From assembly GCF_947492405.1 (NCBI RefSeq), contig NZ_CANLMP010000002.1, positions 868,001 through 932,000 on the forward strand: a DNA stretch of 64,000 bases. The letters are read 5' to 3'. Position 1 is the first letter of the stretch. Each line of letters opens with the position of its first letter. The stretch is from an uncultured Aquimarina sp. (GTDB taxonomy: Bacteria; Bacteroidota; Bacteroidia; Flavobacteriales; Flavobacteriaceae). Below, one piece after another: positions 46,501 through 55,593 of this stretch. The notes under the pieces were generated by a model that was not told where the DNA came from, made no database searches, and was given only the letters and a program-made list of their open reading frames with translations. Position numbers and translations under genes: made by a program.

Positions 46501-46650
46501 AGCTATGTAGGAAGAAACTTAGCCATTTTACATAGTAATACGGACAACTTTGATCCAGAAACAGGATTCAACACAAGTTTTGGAGGTGTAGAATTTTTCG
46601 GAATTCCTTCAGCTAGCAGCCACGGACTTAGAGTAAATCTTACTTTTTAA
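43528..46650 (+). CDS. SusC-like TonB-dependent outer-membrane transporter
   Basis: A 1040-residue SusC homologue. It has a signal peptide (ending GVIAQ), a carboxypeptidase-D regulatory-like N-terminal domain (about 22-100, KKVSGTVTDAENNTPLPGVN), and a plug domain (about 105-230; VVVTAFGI, PLIVLDGVIID, GNATALYGFRGINGVLVITT). A 22-strand barrel follows to the C-terminal aromatic GLRVNLTF. It imports oligosaccharides with energy from TonB. It is the first gene of the chitin operon, divergent from the LytS/LytTR pair across a 212-bp region with a run of A. A likely substrate is chitooligosaccharide. Confidence 0.93.
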   Translation: MRQKKFTLISFLFLVIGVIAQEKKVSGTVTDAENNTPLPGVNVIIKGTATGAQTDFDGTYTIKVSTGDVLEFSYIGFKTKEILVDSSDSINVSLEQDAEQLEDVVVTAFGIRQESKKLGYSVQQLKSETIVQTADPNVGSAIRGKLAGVNINSNSGGIGSSVSINVRGISSLGTNNQPLIVLDGVIIDDNQGGQGDFASGLDYGNTLSNLNPNDIENISLLKGGNATALYGFRGINGVLVITTKKGRSDKPTVEINSAVTASSLLVSPKFQNEFGQGQFDTSTNQLVYDITNGSSFGPRLDGSQRERFDGIGTAAYAANDNSFKDFFRTGFSFLNSVAVSQGTEKFDYRFSYSRLDDESIVPGSNLKRQNFSIKAGASITNWLKILGKVDYIHQDARNRPELTGGQTNITRALSLRPRNISNTLLSNNFLEPDDTPNNWAGAFITNPYYTTNTLLNEDETDRYIGLLELNIDIVPGLKGLMRLSQDHITTSQQIFNPFGAFDIAGNGRFSDTKSTARTNNYDLIFRYNTDIGNNFNLGATLGFSHSDVSFESLQAIGETFLLPNFFSLNNFESISVVPGNAKNSSNSIFGSMTIGFNNYLFAEFTARNDWSSTLPINDASFFYPSVGLSFVVTDAFPSLQDSQILSNLKLRGSFAQTGNATSAFSLVNTYNVSSNLFNGQRFFFFGNAEEGAGTGPELNNPNLVPEISNALEFGIDARFMDSRIGLSATYYTIRTEDQILRLTLPPASGAANQIINAGLVTNKGLELSLNADIIKTDDFSWSTTLNFTTNKNEVEELAQGVERNILIRQFNDVVQVAAEVGSSAQGLFGTTFTRDDNGNIVYDTNGLPVVNTEISQIGDVAPDAFLNWGNTFSYKQFSLSFLFDARFGGDVFSLSEIQRHTQGTAVETLQGREFFSGGQGITVPQNATVNGTLDPDVQQRGVNPQTYWGRVGQIAENWVYDGSFIKFRELTFGYNFPEKTIKGLHLSNLSISYVGRNLAILHSNTDNFDPETGFNTSFGGVEFFGIPSASSHGLRVNLTF

Positions 46651-46682
46651 AAACGAATAACGATATTAAAATATAAAGAATC

Positions 46683-48218
46683 ATGAAAACTCAAAAACAC
46701 ATTCTGAAACTATTTGTTGGTTTTCTTATACTAATACTTGTGTCCATTTCTTGTACAGAGGATTTTGAAGAAATCAATACGAATCCTATTGATCCACAAA
46801 CCGCAACTGTAGAAGGGATCATGGCAGGAGTACAATATTTTGAATTTGCAGAACCTCGTTTCCTTACCTGGAGAGGAAATTTAATCTATACAAGCCAATT
46901 TGCAAATCAGTTTAGTTACAATGCCGAAGGATCCTGGTTTGCTGGTGATGCTTACCAGAATAATCAAGGCTGGACCAATGCTGTATTTGATGCATCCTAT
47001 CAAAAAGTCTCCTTAAATATCAGAAACTTATTAGGGACATATAATGATCTGGGAGATAGTAATGGTGCAGCAGTCACAAAAATCATGATGTCCTGGTTTT
47101 ATCAAAAAATGACCGATATCTATGGAGACATTCCTTACAGTGAAGTAATCGGGGACGAATTGATTCTTGATAACCCACAACCTAAATATGATGCTCAGAA
47201 AGAAATCTACACTGGACTTCTAAATGAGTTAAAAGCACAAATGGATGAAATTGGTTCATCATCAGAAATTATTGCAGGTGCAGAAGGGGATTTTATTTAT
47301 AACGGAGATCCTCAAAAATGGAAAGCATTTGCTAATACACTAAGATTAAGAATAGCGATACGATCCAGAGATGCCTTTATACAAGCTGGTGAACAATCAT
47401 TTATAGATACCGTTATTAATGATTGCCTGAGCAATACTTTGATTGATAGTTCTAATGAAGCACTTATAAAAAAATCAGAATCCGCATTAATATTATCATT
47501 TCTGGATGGAAGTTTTGAAGATGTTTATTGGGGATTTGGAGGACTAGGTTCTAAATGGGTATTCTCAGATCGCTTTATGAATCTATTAAATGACAATAAC
47601 GATCCAAGGCTAGTACAGATGGCAGATGCCTCTCCTAACGGAACTTACGAAGGTACTGCAATTTCTATGAGAGGGATTATACCAAGAGATAACCTTGCCA
47701 TTCCTTCTCAAAAAATCATTGGAACCTCGACCACTGATGTTGCTAATATAGCGCCTACTCAAATACTAACCGCAGCTGAATCCTATTTTCTACAGGCAGA
47801 AGCAGCACTTTTAGGTTATTCAGGAAGTCCACAGGCACTTTACGAAGAAGGCATAAGAACAAGTATGAATTTCTGGGGCGTAGATGCTGGTGATATTGAA
47901 ACTTTTATAGCCAATGAATCGATCGCTACTTTATCCGGTGCTACAGAACAACAATTAGAAGCTATCTGGAATCAGCGATGGTTGGCTCTTCTAATGAATG
48001 GATACGAAGCCTGGTCTCTGGTAAGAAGAACAGAACTTATTCCAACTTTTACTGATAATACCACATTTTTTGTTTCAGAACCTAATAATGGGACCGTTCC
48101 TAAAAGACTTCAATACTCAACCACAGAACTGGTATCCAATGAAGCAAATGTCAAAGAGGCTATAGATAGACAAGGGATGGACATAATGACAACCAATATT
48201 TGGTGGGATATTGAATAA
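46683..48218 (+). CDS. SusD-like outer-membrane glycan-binding lipoprotein
   Basis: A 511-residue protein of the SusD/RagB superfamily, SusD-like group 2. It has an N-terminal lipobox (LVSISC, about Cys24) and then the conserved EINTNPIDPQTAT start. Helical TPR-like regions follow, including KIMMSWFYQKMTDIYGDIPYSEVI, WKAFANTLRLRIAIRSR and SYFLQAEAALLGY. It caps the SusC barrel and hands over glycan. It lies 32 bp downstream of susC in the usual order. Confidence 0.92.
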   Translation: MKTQKHILKLFVGFLILILVSISCTEDFEEINTNPIDPQTATVEGIMAGVQYFEFAEPRFLTWRGNLIYTSQFANQFSYNAEGSWFAGDAYQNNQGWTNAVFDASYQKVSLNIRNLLGTYNDLGDSNGAAVTKIMMSWFYQKMTDIYGDIPYSEVIGDELILDNPQPKYDAQKEIYTGLLNELKAQMDEIGSSSEIIAGAEGDFIYNGDPQKWKAFANTLRLRIAIRSRDAFIQAGEQSFIDTVINDCLSNTLIDSSNEALIKKSESALILSFLDGSFEDVYWGFGGLGSKWVFSDRFMNLLNDNNDPRLVQMADASPNGTYEGTAISMRGIIPRDNLAIPSQKIIGTSTTDVANIAPTQILTAAESYFLQAEAALLGYSGSPQALYEEGIRTSMNFWGVDAGDIETFIANESIATLSGATEQQLEAIWNQRWLALLMNGYEAWSLVRRTELIPTFTDNTTFFVSEPNNGTVPKRLQYSTTELVSNEANVKEAIDRQGMDIMTTNIWWDIE

Positions 48219-48315
48219 ATGAATTGCAAAAACTCTCTTTATTCATCTATATATCAACCCAATAACATTTGAAAAAAATAAAACTTAAATCACCTTAAAG
48301 CTTAAAAAAAGAAAA

Positions 48316-50226
48316 ATGATTAAAGAAATTAAATTCAGGCAAGTTGGCAAATTTGAGGATACTAAATTCGAAAAAATCCATAACGAAATATTCCAGGATT
48401 CTTCTTATGCTTCTAAACTGGCTGCTTTAGAAATTGCAGATTTAATAAAACAAAAACAAAAAGAAGGTAAGCCTTGTATCTTAGGTTTAGCTACAGGATC
48501 TTCTCCAATAAAGGTATACGAAGAACTGGTAACATTGTATCGGCTGGGAGAACTCAGTTTTAATAATGTAATCACCTTTAATCTCGATGAATATTATCCG
48601 ATGGATATCGATAACCAGCAGAGTTATTATCACTTTATGCATCAGCATCTTTTTGATCATGTGGATATAAACCCTGAAAATATTAATATCCCTTCGGGAA
48701 ATATTAATACAGAAGAAATCGATCAGTATTGTATTGATTATGAGATGAAAATCAAAAAACTTGGAGGACTTGATTTTCAGCTTCTGGGTATCGGAAGAAC
48801 AGGACATATCGGTTTTAACGAACCCGGATCTCATCGCAATTCAGGAACCAGAATTATTACCTTAGATCATATAACCAGAAGAGATGCTGCTTCAGATTTC
48901 AATGGTTTAGAAAATGTCCCTAAAAGAGCAATCACTATGGGAATTAGTACCATTATGAAAGCTAAACGTATACTTCTGCTTGCGTGGGGACATAAAAAAG
49001 CATCTGTTGTTAAAAAAACTATTGAAGGAGAAATAACCTCGCAGATTCCAGCCTCTTTCTTGCAAGAGCATAAAAATATCACAGTAGTTTTAGATAACGA
49101 AGCAGCTGCAGATCTTACCAGGATTAAAACTCCCTGGTTGGTAGATCAATGTATCTGGACACCAAAACTTAAACTAAAGGCGGTTACGTGGTTAAGTCAG
49201 GAAGTACAAAAACCTTTATTAAAATTAACTGACAAAGATTATAACGATCACGGTATGTCTAGCCTATTAACATTAGAAGGGTCAGCATATGAACTAAATA
49301 TTAAAATGTTTAATCATCTACAAAACACCATTACCGGATGGCCAGGTGGAAAACCAAATGCAGATGATACCAAGCGTCCAGAAAGAGCAAACCCTTCTCA
49401 AAAAAGAGTTCTTATTTTTAGTCCCCATCCTGATGATGATGTAATCTCTATGGGAGGCACATTTTCAAGACTTATCGATCAAGGTCATGACGTACACGTT
49501 GCATATCAAACTTCTGGCAACATTGCAGTAACAGATCAAGAAGCTTTAAAATTTGGAGAAGTAGCGCAACACTTATCTAAAGATGATACTGTTTTTAAAA
49601 CAATTATCGACAACATAAAATCTAAAAACACTGGGGATATTGATTCTCCCGAAGTGAGATTGACTAAAGGTCTAATTCGAAGAATGGAATCCTATGGCGC
49701 TACAAGATATCTGGGACTTCCTGATCACAAAGTTCATTTCCTGAACCTTCCTTTTTACGAAACCGGAAGGGCTAAGAAAAACCCTATTGGTAATGCCGAT
49801 ATTAATATCATAAAGAGCATCATAACTCATATAAAACCACATCAGATTTATGCCGCTGGAGATCTGGCAGATCCACACGGAACCCATAAACTGTGTCTTG
49901 ATGCTATTCTGGAAACAGTTTCAATAGTAAAAGAGGAAGATTTTATGAATGATTGCTGGTTATGGTTATACCGAGGAGCTTGGCACGAATGGGATATTCA
50001 TGACATCGAAATGGCTGTACCCCTAAGCCCTGATGAAGTAAATAGAAAGACAAATGCCATTCTTTTTCATCAATCACAGAAAGACAAAGTCATGTTTCAG
50101 GGAGAAGACTCCAGAGAATTTTGGTTAAGAGCAGAGGAACGAAATAAAAATACAGCAAAACTATATGACAATCTCGGATTAGCCGATTATGAAGCAATTG
50201 AGGCTTTTAAAAGGCATTATTTCTAA
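48316..50226 (+). CDS. nagB: Glucosamine-6-phosphate deaminase fused to an LmbE/PIG-L domain
   Basis: A 636-residue two-domain enzyme. The N-terminal NagB domain (about 25-300) has GLATGSSPIKVYEEL, FNLDEYYPMD (catalytic Asp91) and GIGRTGHIGFNEPGS. It converts glucosamine-6-P to fructose-6-P and ammonia. The C-terminal domain (about 363-600) is LmbE/PIG-L-like with the zinc motif HPDDD in FSPHPDDDVISMGG and a second site in ADPHGTHKL, so it may deacetylate GlcNAc-6-P or a related amide. The fusion would then do two consecutive steps; the deacetylase role is inferred. Such fusions are common in Bacteroidota. It is the third gene of the chitin operon. Confidence 0.92.
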   Translation: MIKEIKFRQVGKFEDTKFEKIHNEIFQDSSYASKLAALEIADLIKQKQKEGKPCILGLATGSSPIKVYEELVTLYRLGELSFNNVITFNLDEYYPMDIDNQQSYYHFMHQHLFDHVDINPENINIPSGNINTEEIDQYCIDYEMKIKKLGGLDFQLLGIGRTGHIGFNEPGSHRNSGTRIITLDHITRRDAASDFNGLENVPKRAITMGISTIMKAKRILLLAWGHKKASVVKKTIEGEITSQIPASFLQEHKNITVVLDNEAAADLTRIKTPWLVDQCIWTPKLKLKAVTWLSQEVQKPLLKLTDKDYNDHGMSSLLTLEGSAYELNIKMFNHLQNTITGWPGGKPNADDTKRPERANPSQKRVLIFSPHPDDDVISMGGTFSRLIDQGHDVHVAYQTSGNIAVTDQEALKFGEVAQHLSKDDTVFKTIIDNIKSKNTGDIDSPEVRLTKGLIRRMESYGATRYLGLPDHKVHFLNLPFYETGRAKKNPIGNADINIIKSIITHIKPHQIYAAGDLADPHGTHKLCLDAILETVSIVKEEDFMNDCWLWLYRGAWHEWDIHDIEMAVPLSPDEVNRKTNAILFHQSQKDKVMFQGEDSREFWLRAEERNKNTAKLYDNLGLADYEAIEAFKRHYF

Positions 50227-50350
50227 AAACCATCGTATTTCTTACTAATTCGTAAGCTCACTAACATGTTTTTAAAGCAAAATTAACTTTGAAATAAACT
50301 CCAAACTTGTAAATCCTTCGTAAAGGACTAAATAATAAAGATTAGAATGT

Positions 50351-51223
50351 ATGATATTAATAGCTGACAGTGGTTCTACAAAGTGTGATTGGATTCTAAT
50401 CGATCGATTCGGGAATATTCTATGTTCTAAAACGACCATAGGAATCAACCCATTAAATATATCACAAAACAACATTAAAGATATCATATTAGAGATTTCT
50501 GAACTATCAGAAAAAAGAAATTTAATTGACGAAATACATTTTTATGGAGCGGGTTGTGGAACAAAAACATCAAATGAAAAAATCAAATCATCCTTATACT
50601 CCATTTTTAAAAATGCAAAATTAATAAAAGTCGAAGAAGATATTATTGCTGCTGTACACGCCACTACAGAGATTCCTGGTGTTATTGCAATTCTAGGAAC
50701 AGGATCGAATTGTTGCTACTTTGATGGTGAAAAAGTAATACAATATGCTCCTTCATTAGGATATTTACTTGCCGATGAAGCAAGCGGTAATTATTTTGGA
50801 AAAGAACTTTTGAAGAGCTTTTATTTACAAAACATGCCCGCTAGTCTTGCCAAAGAGTTTAAGACCAGGTTTGGGGCTGATTTAGAACAACTCTTTTATA
50901 ATTTATATGACCTTAAACAACCTAATGCGTATTTAGCATCATATGCAATCTTTATCTTCCAACATAGAGATCATCCTTTTATAGAGAATTTACTGTATAA
51001 CGGGATCAAGATATTCATTGATAATTATTTAATGCTTTACGCTAAAGAATTAGAAAATCACCCTATTCACTTTGTGGGTTCTATTGCATATTATTCGCAA
51101 GATATAATTAATCGAATAGTAGTAGATAGAGGTTTTACGGTAAAAAGCTTTGTTAAAAAACCCATCAATAATCTTATCAACCATATTATTTCTACCCAAC
51201 ATCCATTACAAAAAATAAGTTAA
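50351..51223 (+). CDS. BadF/BcrA-type N-acetylglucosamine kinase
   Basis: A 290-residue sugar kinase of the ASKHA fold. The phosphate-1 motif is ADSGSTKCDWILID at the N-terminus and the phosphate-2 region is VIAILGTGSNCCYF (about 110-125). LADEASGNYFGKELLKSF is typical of GlcNAc kinases in the BadF/BadG/BcrA family. It phosphorylates GlcNAc released by GH20, feeding the NagB-LmbE fusion. It is tightly followed by the GH20 gene (3 bp). Confidence 0.88.
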   Translation: MILIADSGSTKCDWILIDRFGNILCSKTTIGINPLNISQNNIKDIILEISELSEKRNLIDEIHFYGAGCGTKTSNEKIKSSLYSIFKNAKLIKVEEDIIAAVHATTEIPGVIAILGTGSNCCYFDGEKVIQYAPSLGYLLADEASGNYFGKELLKSFYLQNMPASLAKEFKTRFGADLEQLFYNLYDLKQPNAYLASYAIFIFQHRDHPFIENLLYNGIKIFIDNYLMLYAKELENHPIHFVGSIAYYSQDIINRIVVDRGFTVKSFVKKPINNLINHIISTQHPLQKIS

Positions 51224-51226
51224 CAC

Positions 51227-53566
51227 ATGAAGAGATCCGTTTTCTACATACTATCTATACTCATATTTTCAGTCTCTTGTCATAAAAACGAGAACCATAT
51301 AGCGGTTGTAAATACAAATCCCAGAATTACACCTATGCCGTTGTCTTTATTAGAAAAAGAAGGAAGTTTCACAATAGATAAAGAAACTTCATTTTTCACA
51401 GAAGATCAAGGAGCTAAAAAAATTGCCCTATTTTTTATAGACATTATTAATCATAAAACAGGATTACACCTTAAAACATCTGATCAGAAAAAAAAGAACT
51501 CCATTCGTTTATTAATAGACCACTCACTAGAATTAAACGAAGAAGGTTATTTATTAAAAACCTATGAGAATCATGTTTCGATAATTTCGAAAACCACCAA
51601 AGGCTTATTTTATGGAGCACAGTCCTTAATACAACTGTTGCCACCTATCCCCAATGATCATTTCAAAGAAGATATACAAGTTATAATTCCTTCTGTAGCT
51701 ATTAAAGATGAACCAGCTTTTATATGGAGAGGTGTATTACTTGATGTGTCAAGGCATTTTTTTACCGTAGAATTTATCAAAAAGCAATTGGATTTTTTGG
51801 CAACATTAAAAATAAACAAATTTCATTGGCACTTAACGGATGATCAGGGTTGGCGTATCGAAATAAAACAATATCCAAAACTAACGGAGATCGGTGCCAA
51901 AAGAGGCAACAAAAAAAATGATGTTTACCACGGGTTTTATACACAAGAGGATATAAAAGAAGTCGTTGCATATGCCAAGGAACGATTTATCGATGTAATT
52001 CCGGAATTTGATATGCCTGGACATGCTAAGGCAATTCTTGCTTCATATCCTGAGCTTGCCTGTGTCGAAAAGCCTTTCGAAATAAGAGAAATTTGGGGTG
52101 TAGATTATAATATTTTGTGCGCTGGAAAAGAAGAGGTATACGTTTTTATAGAGAATGTAATACGAGAAATGGCCACATTATTTCCGTATACGTATTTTCA
52201 TGTGGGCGGAGACGAAGTACCAAAACGCGCTTGGAAAGAATCTGAATTATGTCAAAAATTAATAAAAAAAGAAGGTCTAAAGGACGAAAAAGAATTACAA
52301 AGTTACTTTATGGCACGTGTAGAAAAGATACTCCAGAATCATAATAAAGTAATGATAGGTTGGGATGAAATTCTGGAAGGAGGAATTACAAAAACAACTA
52401 ATATTATGTCCTGGCAAGGTGAAAAAGGAGGTATAAAAGCTGCTAATGAAGGTCACGACGTAATTATGACCCCACTAGACTATGTATATCTCAACTTTTA
52501 CCAAGGCAGTAAACAAGTAGAACCCATGGCCTTTGGAGGGCATACTCCACTACAAAAAACATATGATTACAACCCAATCCCCGACGCTATACAAGAAAAC
52601 AAAAGACATCATATTCTTGGATTACAAGGAAATCTGTGGGCAGAACAAACAGACAATGATAACATTGCAGAATATCAACTGTATCCTAGACTAATAGCAA
52701 TTGCCGAAACCGGATGGACAGCAGAAAAAAACAAAAACTTCAATAGTTTCTTAAATCGGCTCAATAATTTATATCCTATACTTGAGGATCATCAAATAAA
52801 TTACCACATTCCTTTACCAGAAGGACCTTCATCTGATCATATCGCATTTCTTGATAGTATAACCTTACCGTTTCACACAACTCATCCTGTAAAAATGGTA
52901 TACACTACTGATGGATCAGATCCTACTAACCACAGTGATGAATATACAAAAGCGCTTACATTTCATAAAACTACTACGCTAAAAATAGCTTCAGTACTAC
53001 CTCATGGCAAAATCAGTGCAACAAGAACTATTAATATTGTTAAACAATCTTATCTCCCATCAATATCAAAATCCATGGATTTGTCTCCAGGATTGAAGAT
53101 AAAAACGATAAAAGGTCACTTTTCGAGTATCGATGAAATCGAAAAAGAAATCCCAACAGAAGTATCAATTATCAAAAGTATTAAAGAAGCAAATAACACC
53201 TTCGACTGGGGACATGAGGTTAAAAAGGAAAATTTTAAAGCTGTTTTTTTAGAAGGGTACATTGATATCCCTGAAGATGGAATTTATTATTTCTCTAGTA
53301 CGCAAGATCAAATATGGATCGGTGATCAACTGGTTATTGATTACAAAAAAACAATAAAAAAACACCCAGAAGAAAGCTCGATAGCTCTTAAAAAAGGGAA
53401 ACATAAACTTAAAATCGTCTATCTAAACAATATTGTAAAAGGATGGGCATCAGATTGGAATACCGTCGCGTTAAAATATCGAAAAGAACTAGATAAAGAA
53501 TACCTATTAGTCAATGAGAAGATGATTTTTTATCAAAACTCTCAAAAAGCGCTTTCACTAAAATAA
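51227..53566 (+). CDS. GH20 beta-N-acetylhexosaminidase lipoprotein with PA14-like C-terminus
   Basis: A 779-residue protein with an N-terminal lipobox (FSVSC, Cys18). A GH20 N-terminal domain (about 32-155) is followed by the catalytic barrel (about 165-510; HWHLTDDQGWR, HVGGDEVPK with Asp329-Glu330), a chitobiase/FN3-like C-terminal domain (about 525-610), and a PA14-like domain (about 625-760; FLEGYIDIPEDGIYYFSS) that may bind glycan. It releases GlcNAc from chitooligosaccharide ends in the periplasm or on the surface. It sits in the chitin operon between the kinase and the small chitinase. Confidence 0.92.
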   Translation: MKRSVFYILSILIFSVSCHKNENHIAVVNTNPRITPMPLSLLEKEGSFTIDKETSFFTEDQGAKKIALFFIDIINHKTGLHLKTSDQKKKNSIRLLIDHSLELNEEGYLLKTYENHVSIISKTTKGLFYGAQSLIQLLPPIPNDHFKEDIQVIIPSVAIKDEPAFIWRGVLLDVSRHFFTVEFIKKQLDFLATLKINKFHWHLTDDQGWRIEIKQYPKLTEIGAKRGNKKNDVYHGFYTQEDIKEVVAYAKERFIDVIPEFDMPGHAKAILASYPELACVEKPFEIREIWGVDYNILCAGKEEVYVFIENVIREMATLFPYTYFHVGGDEVPKRAWKESELCQKLIKKEGLKDEKELQSYFMARVEKILQNHNKVMIGWDEILEGGITKTTNIMSWQGEKGGIKAANEGHDVIMTPLDYVYLNFYQGSKQVEPMAFGGHTPLQKTYDYNPIPDAIQENKRHHILGLQGNLWAEQTDNDNIAEYQLYPRLIAIAETGWTAEKNKNFNSFLNRLNNLYPILEDHQINYHIPLPEGPSSDHIAFLDSITLPFHTTHPVKMVYTTDGSDPTNHSDEYTKALTFHKTTTLKIASVLPHGKISATRTINIVKQSYLPSISKSMDLSPGLKIKTIKGHFSSIDEIEKEIPTEVSIIKSIKEANNTFDWGHEVKKENFKAVFLEGYIDIPEDGIYYFSSTQDQIWIGDQLVIDYKKTIKKHPEESSIALKKGKHKLKIVYLNNIVKGWASDWNTVALKYRKELDKEYLLVNEKMIFYQNSQKALSLK

Positions 53567-53610
53567 AAGTGATTATCAATTATTTAAAATTAATGTAAAC
53601 ACAAACTCTT

Positions 53611-55185
53611 ATGAACCTATTAAAAAAACTTACCGGATGTATCTTCTTGCTATTCATAGTATTTCAGTCATGCACTAATGAGAGTTTTCTCGACGAGCAA
53701 AACCTAAAAGAAACAACTCCTTTAATCAATCGGGCAGCAATTACAGAACCTATTGTTCTAGGATATTTTCCATCCTGGTCAGAAAGCTGGACCACCACAG
53801 GACAAGGATCTAAACTGCGGGATATTCCTGAACATGTTACTCATGTATTTCTTGCTTTTGCAAAACCTGACTTACGATATCAAAAAGGATCCTATGATAT
53901 TACCGGAACTGGAATTCAAACTCCTTATGGCGGTCAAACGCTAAAGGAATCTGTGTCCATTCTTAAAACCAAAGGAATCAAAGTAATTCTTTCTATTGGT
54001 GGGGAAACGTATTGGGGTACGGATGCTGCCTATGATATTGACTATAACCAAATTAAAGATTTAGTTGATGATATGGGATTCGAAGGTATTGATTGGGATT
54101 TTGAACCAAATGGTGGGTTCCAAACTATAGGAGAACCTATCAATGTGCAGCGATTTATTACCTTTTTTAATGAATCAAGAGCAATCATGCCAAAAGGTCA
54201 ATATGTGATTGCTTGCGCACCCGCTGGTGCAGGAGCATTAGGAGGTCTAAACAATGATGATCCTTCTTCTCCTTTTGCGCATAGCAATAGAAATACGGTT
54301 ACCGGAGAATCAGATACGAATCTATTCAATGCCACGTCACCAAATCAGGCTATTAGTTTATTTGGGTTTGCTTCTACCGGACATATGATCCCGGTAATAA
54401 AAGCAGTAGGCGATAAAATTGATTTAATTGCTTATCAAGGTTATAATACAGGTGCTGCCAGTAACAGAGCTATTATGTATGACTCCTATAAATATTATGC
54501 AAATCAATACGGTTTTTCAATAGCAGCCGGAACTCATTATCCTAATGAACCTTGGGGTCCATATTATACTTATAATTACCAAAATATAGCCGACCTATCC
54601 AGTCATATTTCTTCAAAAAGCACAACAGATGGTATCATGATATGGCAAATGTTACTAGAAGAAAGCTCATCTTCTGCCTATGGATATTTATATGCATCCA
54701 GTCAGGTATTAAATGGGGTTTCTCAATCTCAGGCAATTGCCAATGCAGAAAACTATCCAGAGTCTCCCTATAATGGTGGCGATGGTGACGGTGACGGTGG
54801 CGGAGGAAATGGCTCTGGTTGTTCTGCTAGTCAGTGGAATTCAGCCACCGCTTATACCAATGGAAACGAAGTAGTTTATGAAGCTTCTTTATATAAAGCG
54901 AAATGGTGGACACAAGGAGATATCCCTGCTACCAATACTGGAAATGGAAAACCCTGGGAATTTATAGAAAACTGTAATGGTGATGGTGATGGCGGAGATG
55001 GAAACGATGGAGGAAATGGCAATTGTACCGGAAATGAATGGAACGCTGCTATTGCATATGTCGGCGGAAACGAAGTTTTCTACGAAAATGTAATATATCG
55101 GGCAAAGTGGTGGACTCAAGGCGATGTCCCTGCGACAAATACCGGAAGTGGAAAACCCTGGGAATTTGTACAAAACTGTAATTAG
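53611..55185 (+). CDS. GH18 chitinase lipoprotein with two CBM5/12 modules
   Basis: A 524-residue protein with a lipobox (FQSC, Cys21) and a GH18 domain (about 46-385). The catalytic motif is EGIDWDFE (Glu165), where the usual first Asp is Glu, but the catalytic Glu and two Asp are intact. Two CBM5/12-type chitin-binding modules follow (about 405-450 and 473-522), each with AKWWTQGD and WEF motifs, joined by Gly/Asp linkers. It has no T9SS tail, unlike the two large chitinases, and is likely surface lipid-anchored beside SusC/SusD. It is the last gene of the operon, and a strong terminator follows. Confidence 0.9.
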   Translation: MNLLKKLTGCIFLLFIVFQSCTNESFLDEQNLKETTPLINRAAITEPIVLGYFPSWSESWTTTGQGSKLRDIPEHVTHVFLAFAKPDLRYQKGSYDITGTGIQTPYGGQTLKESVSILKTKGIKVILSIGGETYWGTDAAYDIDYNQIKDLVDDMGFEGIDWDFEPNGGFQTIGEPINVQRFITFFNESRAIMPKGQYVIACAPAGAGALGGLNNDDPSSPFAHSNRNTVTGESDTNLFNATSPNQAISLFGFASTGHMIPVIKAVGDKIDLIAYQGYNTGAASNRAIMYDSYKYYANQYGFSIAAGTHYPNEPWGPYYTYNYQNIADLSSHISSKSTTDGIMIWQMLLEESSSSAYGYLYASSQVLNGVSQSQAIANAENYPESPYNGGDGDGDGGGGNGSGCSASQWNSATAYTNGNEVVYEASLYKAKWWTQGDIPATNTGNGKPWEFIENCNGDGDGGDGNDGGNGNCTGNEWNAAIAYVGGNEVFYENVIYRAKWWTQGDVPATNTGSGKPWEFVQNCN

Positions 55186-55243
55186 CCAATAATTAAAATT
55201 AAAACTATTCTCAACTGAGCACTTATTCCTTATTTAGTAGTAG

Positions 55244-55276
55244 AAAGACCATCTAAAAAAGTTTTAGATGGTCTTT
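55244..55276 (+). terminator. Terminator of the chitin operon
   Basis: AAAGACCATCTAAAA and TTTTAGATGGTCTTT form a perfect 15-bp stem with a 3-nt loop, 58 bp after the operon's last stop. It is symmetric enough to act in both directions. Confidence 0.85.
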
Positions 55277-55410
55277 TACATGAATTGTATCTCCTAGTAA
55301 ATACTAAACGCAATTAATCACAAGTCATTTATTTTGAGCAAAATACTCAGAATCTCCTATAAATAAGCTAAACTTAATTTCTTAACTTTAAGCTTATAAA
55401 ACTTATTATT

Positions 55411-55569
55411 ATGAAAAAATTAAAAAACATGAGGGCATTAACTAGAGAAGAGTTAATAAAAATACAAGGTGGGACTCCTCAAAACGCAGGAGATTGTAGT
55501 AATTTTATTGATCTATCACCTGCAATGGCAATGCCAGAACCAGGAAGATATTGCCTTAGTGATGCATAG
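55411..55569 (+). CDS. GG-leader peptide (52 aa), convergent with lanB
   Basis: A 52-residue peptide MKKLKNMRALTREELIKIQ followed by Gly-Gly, a canonical leader with Lys-rich start, L-x-R-E-E-L and I-Q-G-G. The 31-residue core begins TPQNAGDC and has Cys29 and Cys48, three Ser and one Thr. It is on the opposite strand to the lanthipeptide enzymes, with its own start 134 bp after the chitin operon terminator, and lacks the shared upstream element. It may be a LanBC substrate or an unmodified disulfide peptide; the leader lacks the LanB-recognition pattern seen in 60323 and 63154. Confidence 0.7.
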   Translation: MKKLKNMRALTREELIKIQGGTPQNAGDCSNFIDLSPAMAMPEPGRYCLSDA

Positions 55570-55593
55570 ATACAATGAATATAGAATAAAGAC

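Noticed and set aside
54771..55183. Gly/Asp-rich repeats considered as a CRISPR or satellite array
   Set aside because: The repeats are in-frame linkers and two CBM5/12 modules of the chitinase; there is no repeat-spacer pattern. I saw no CRISPR array anywhere in the window.
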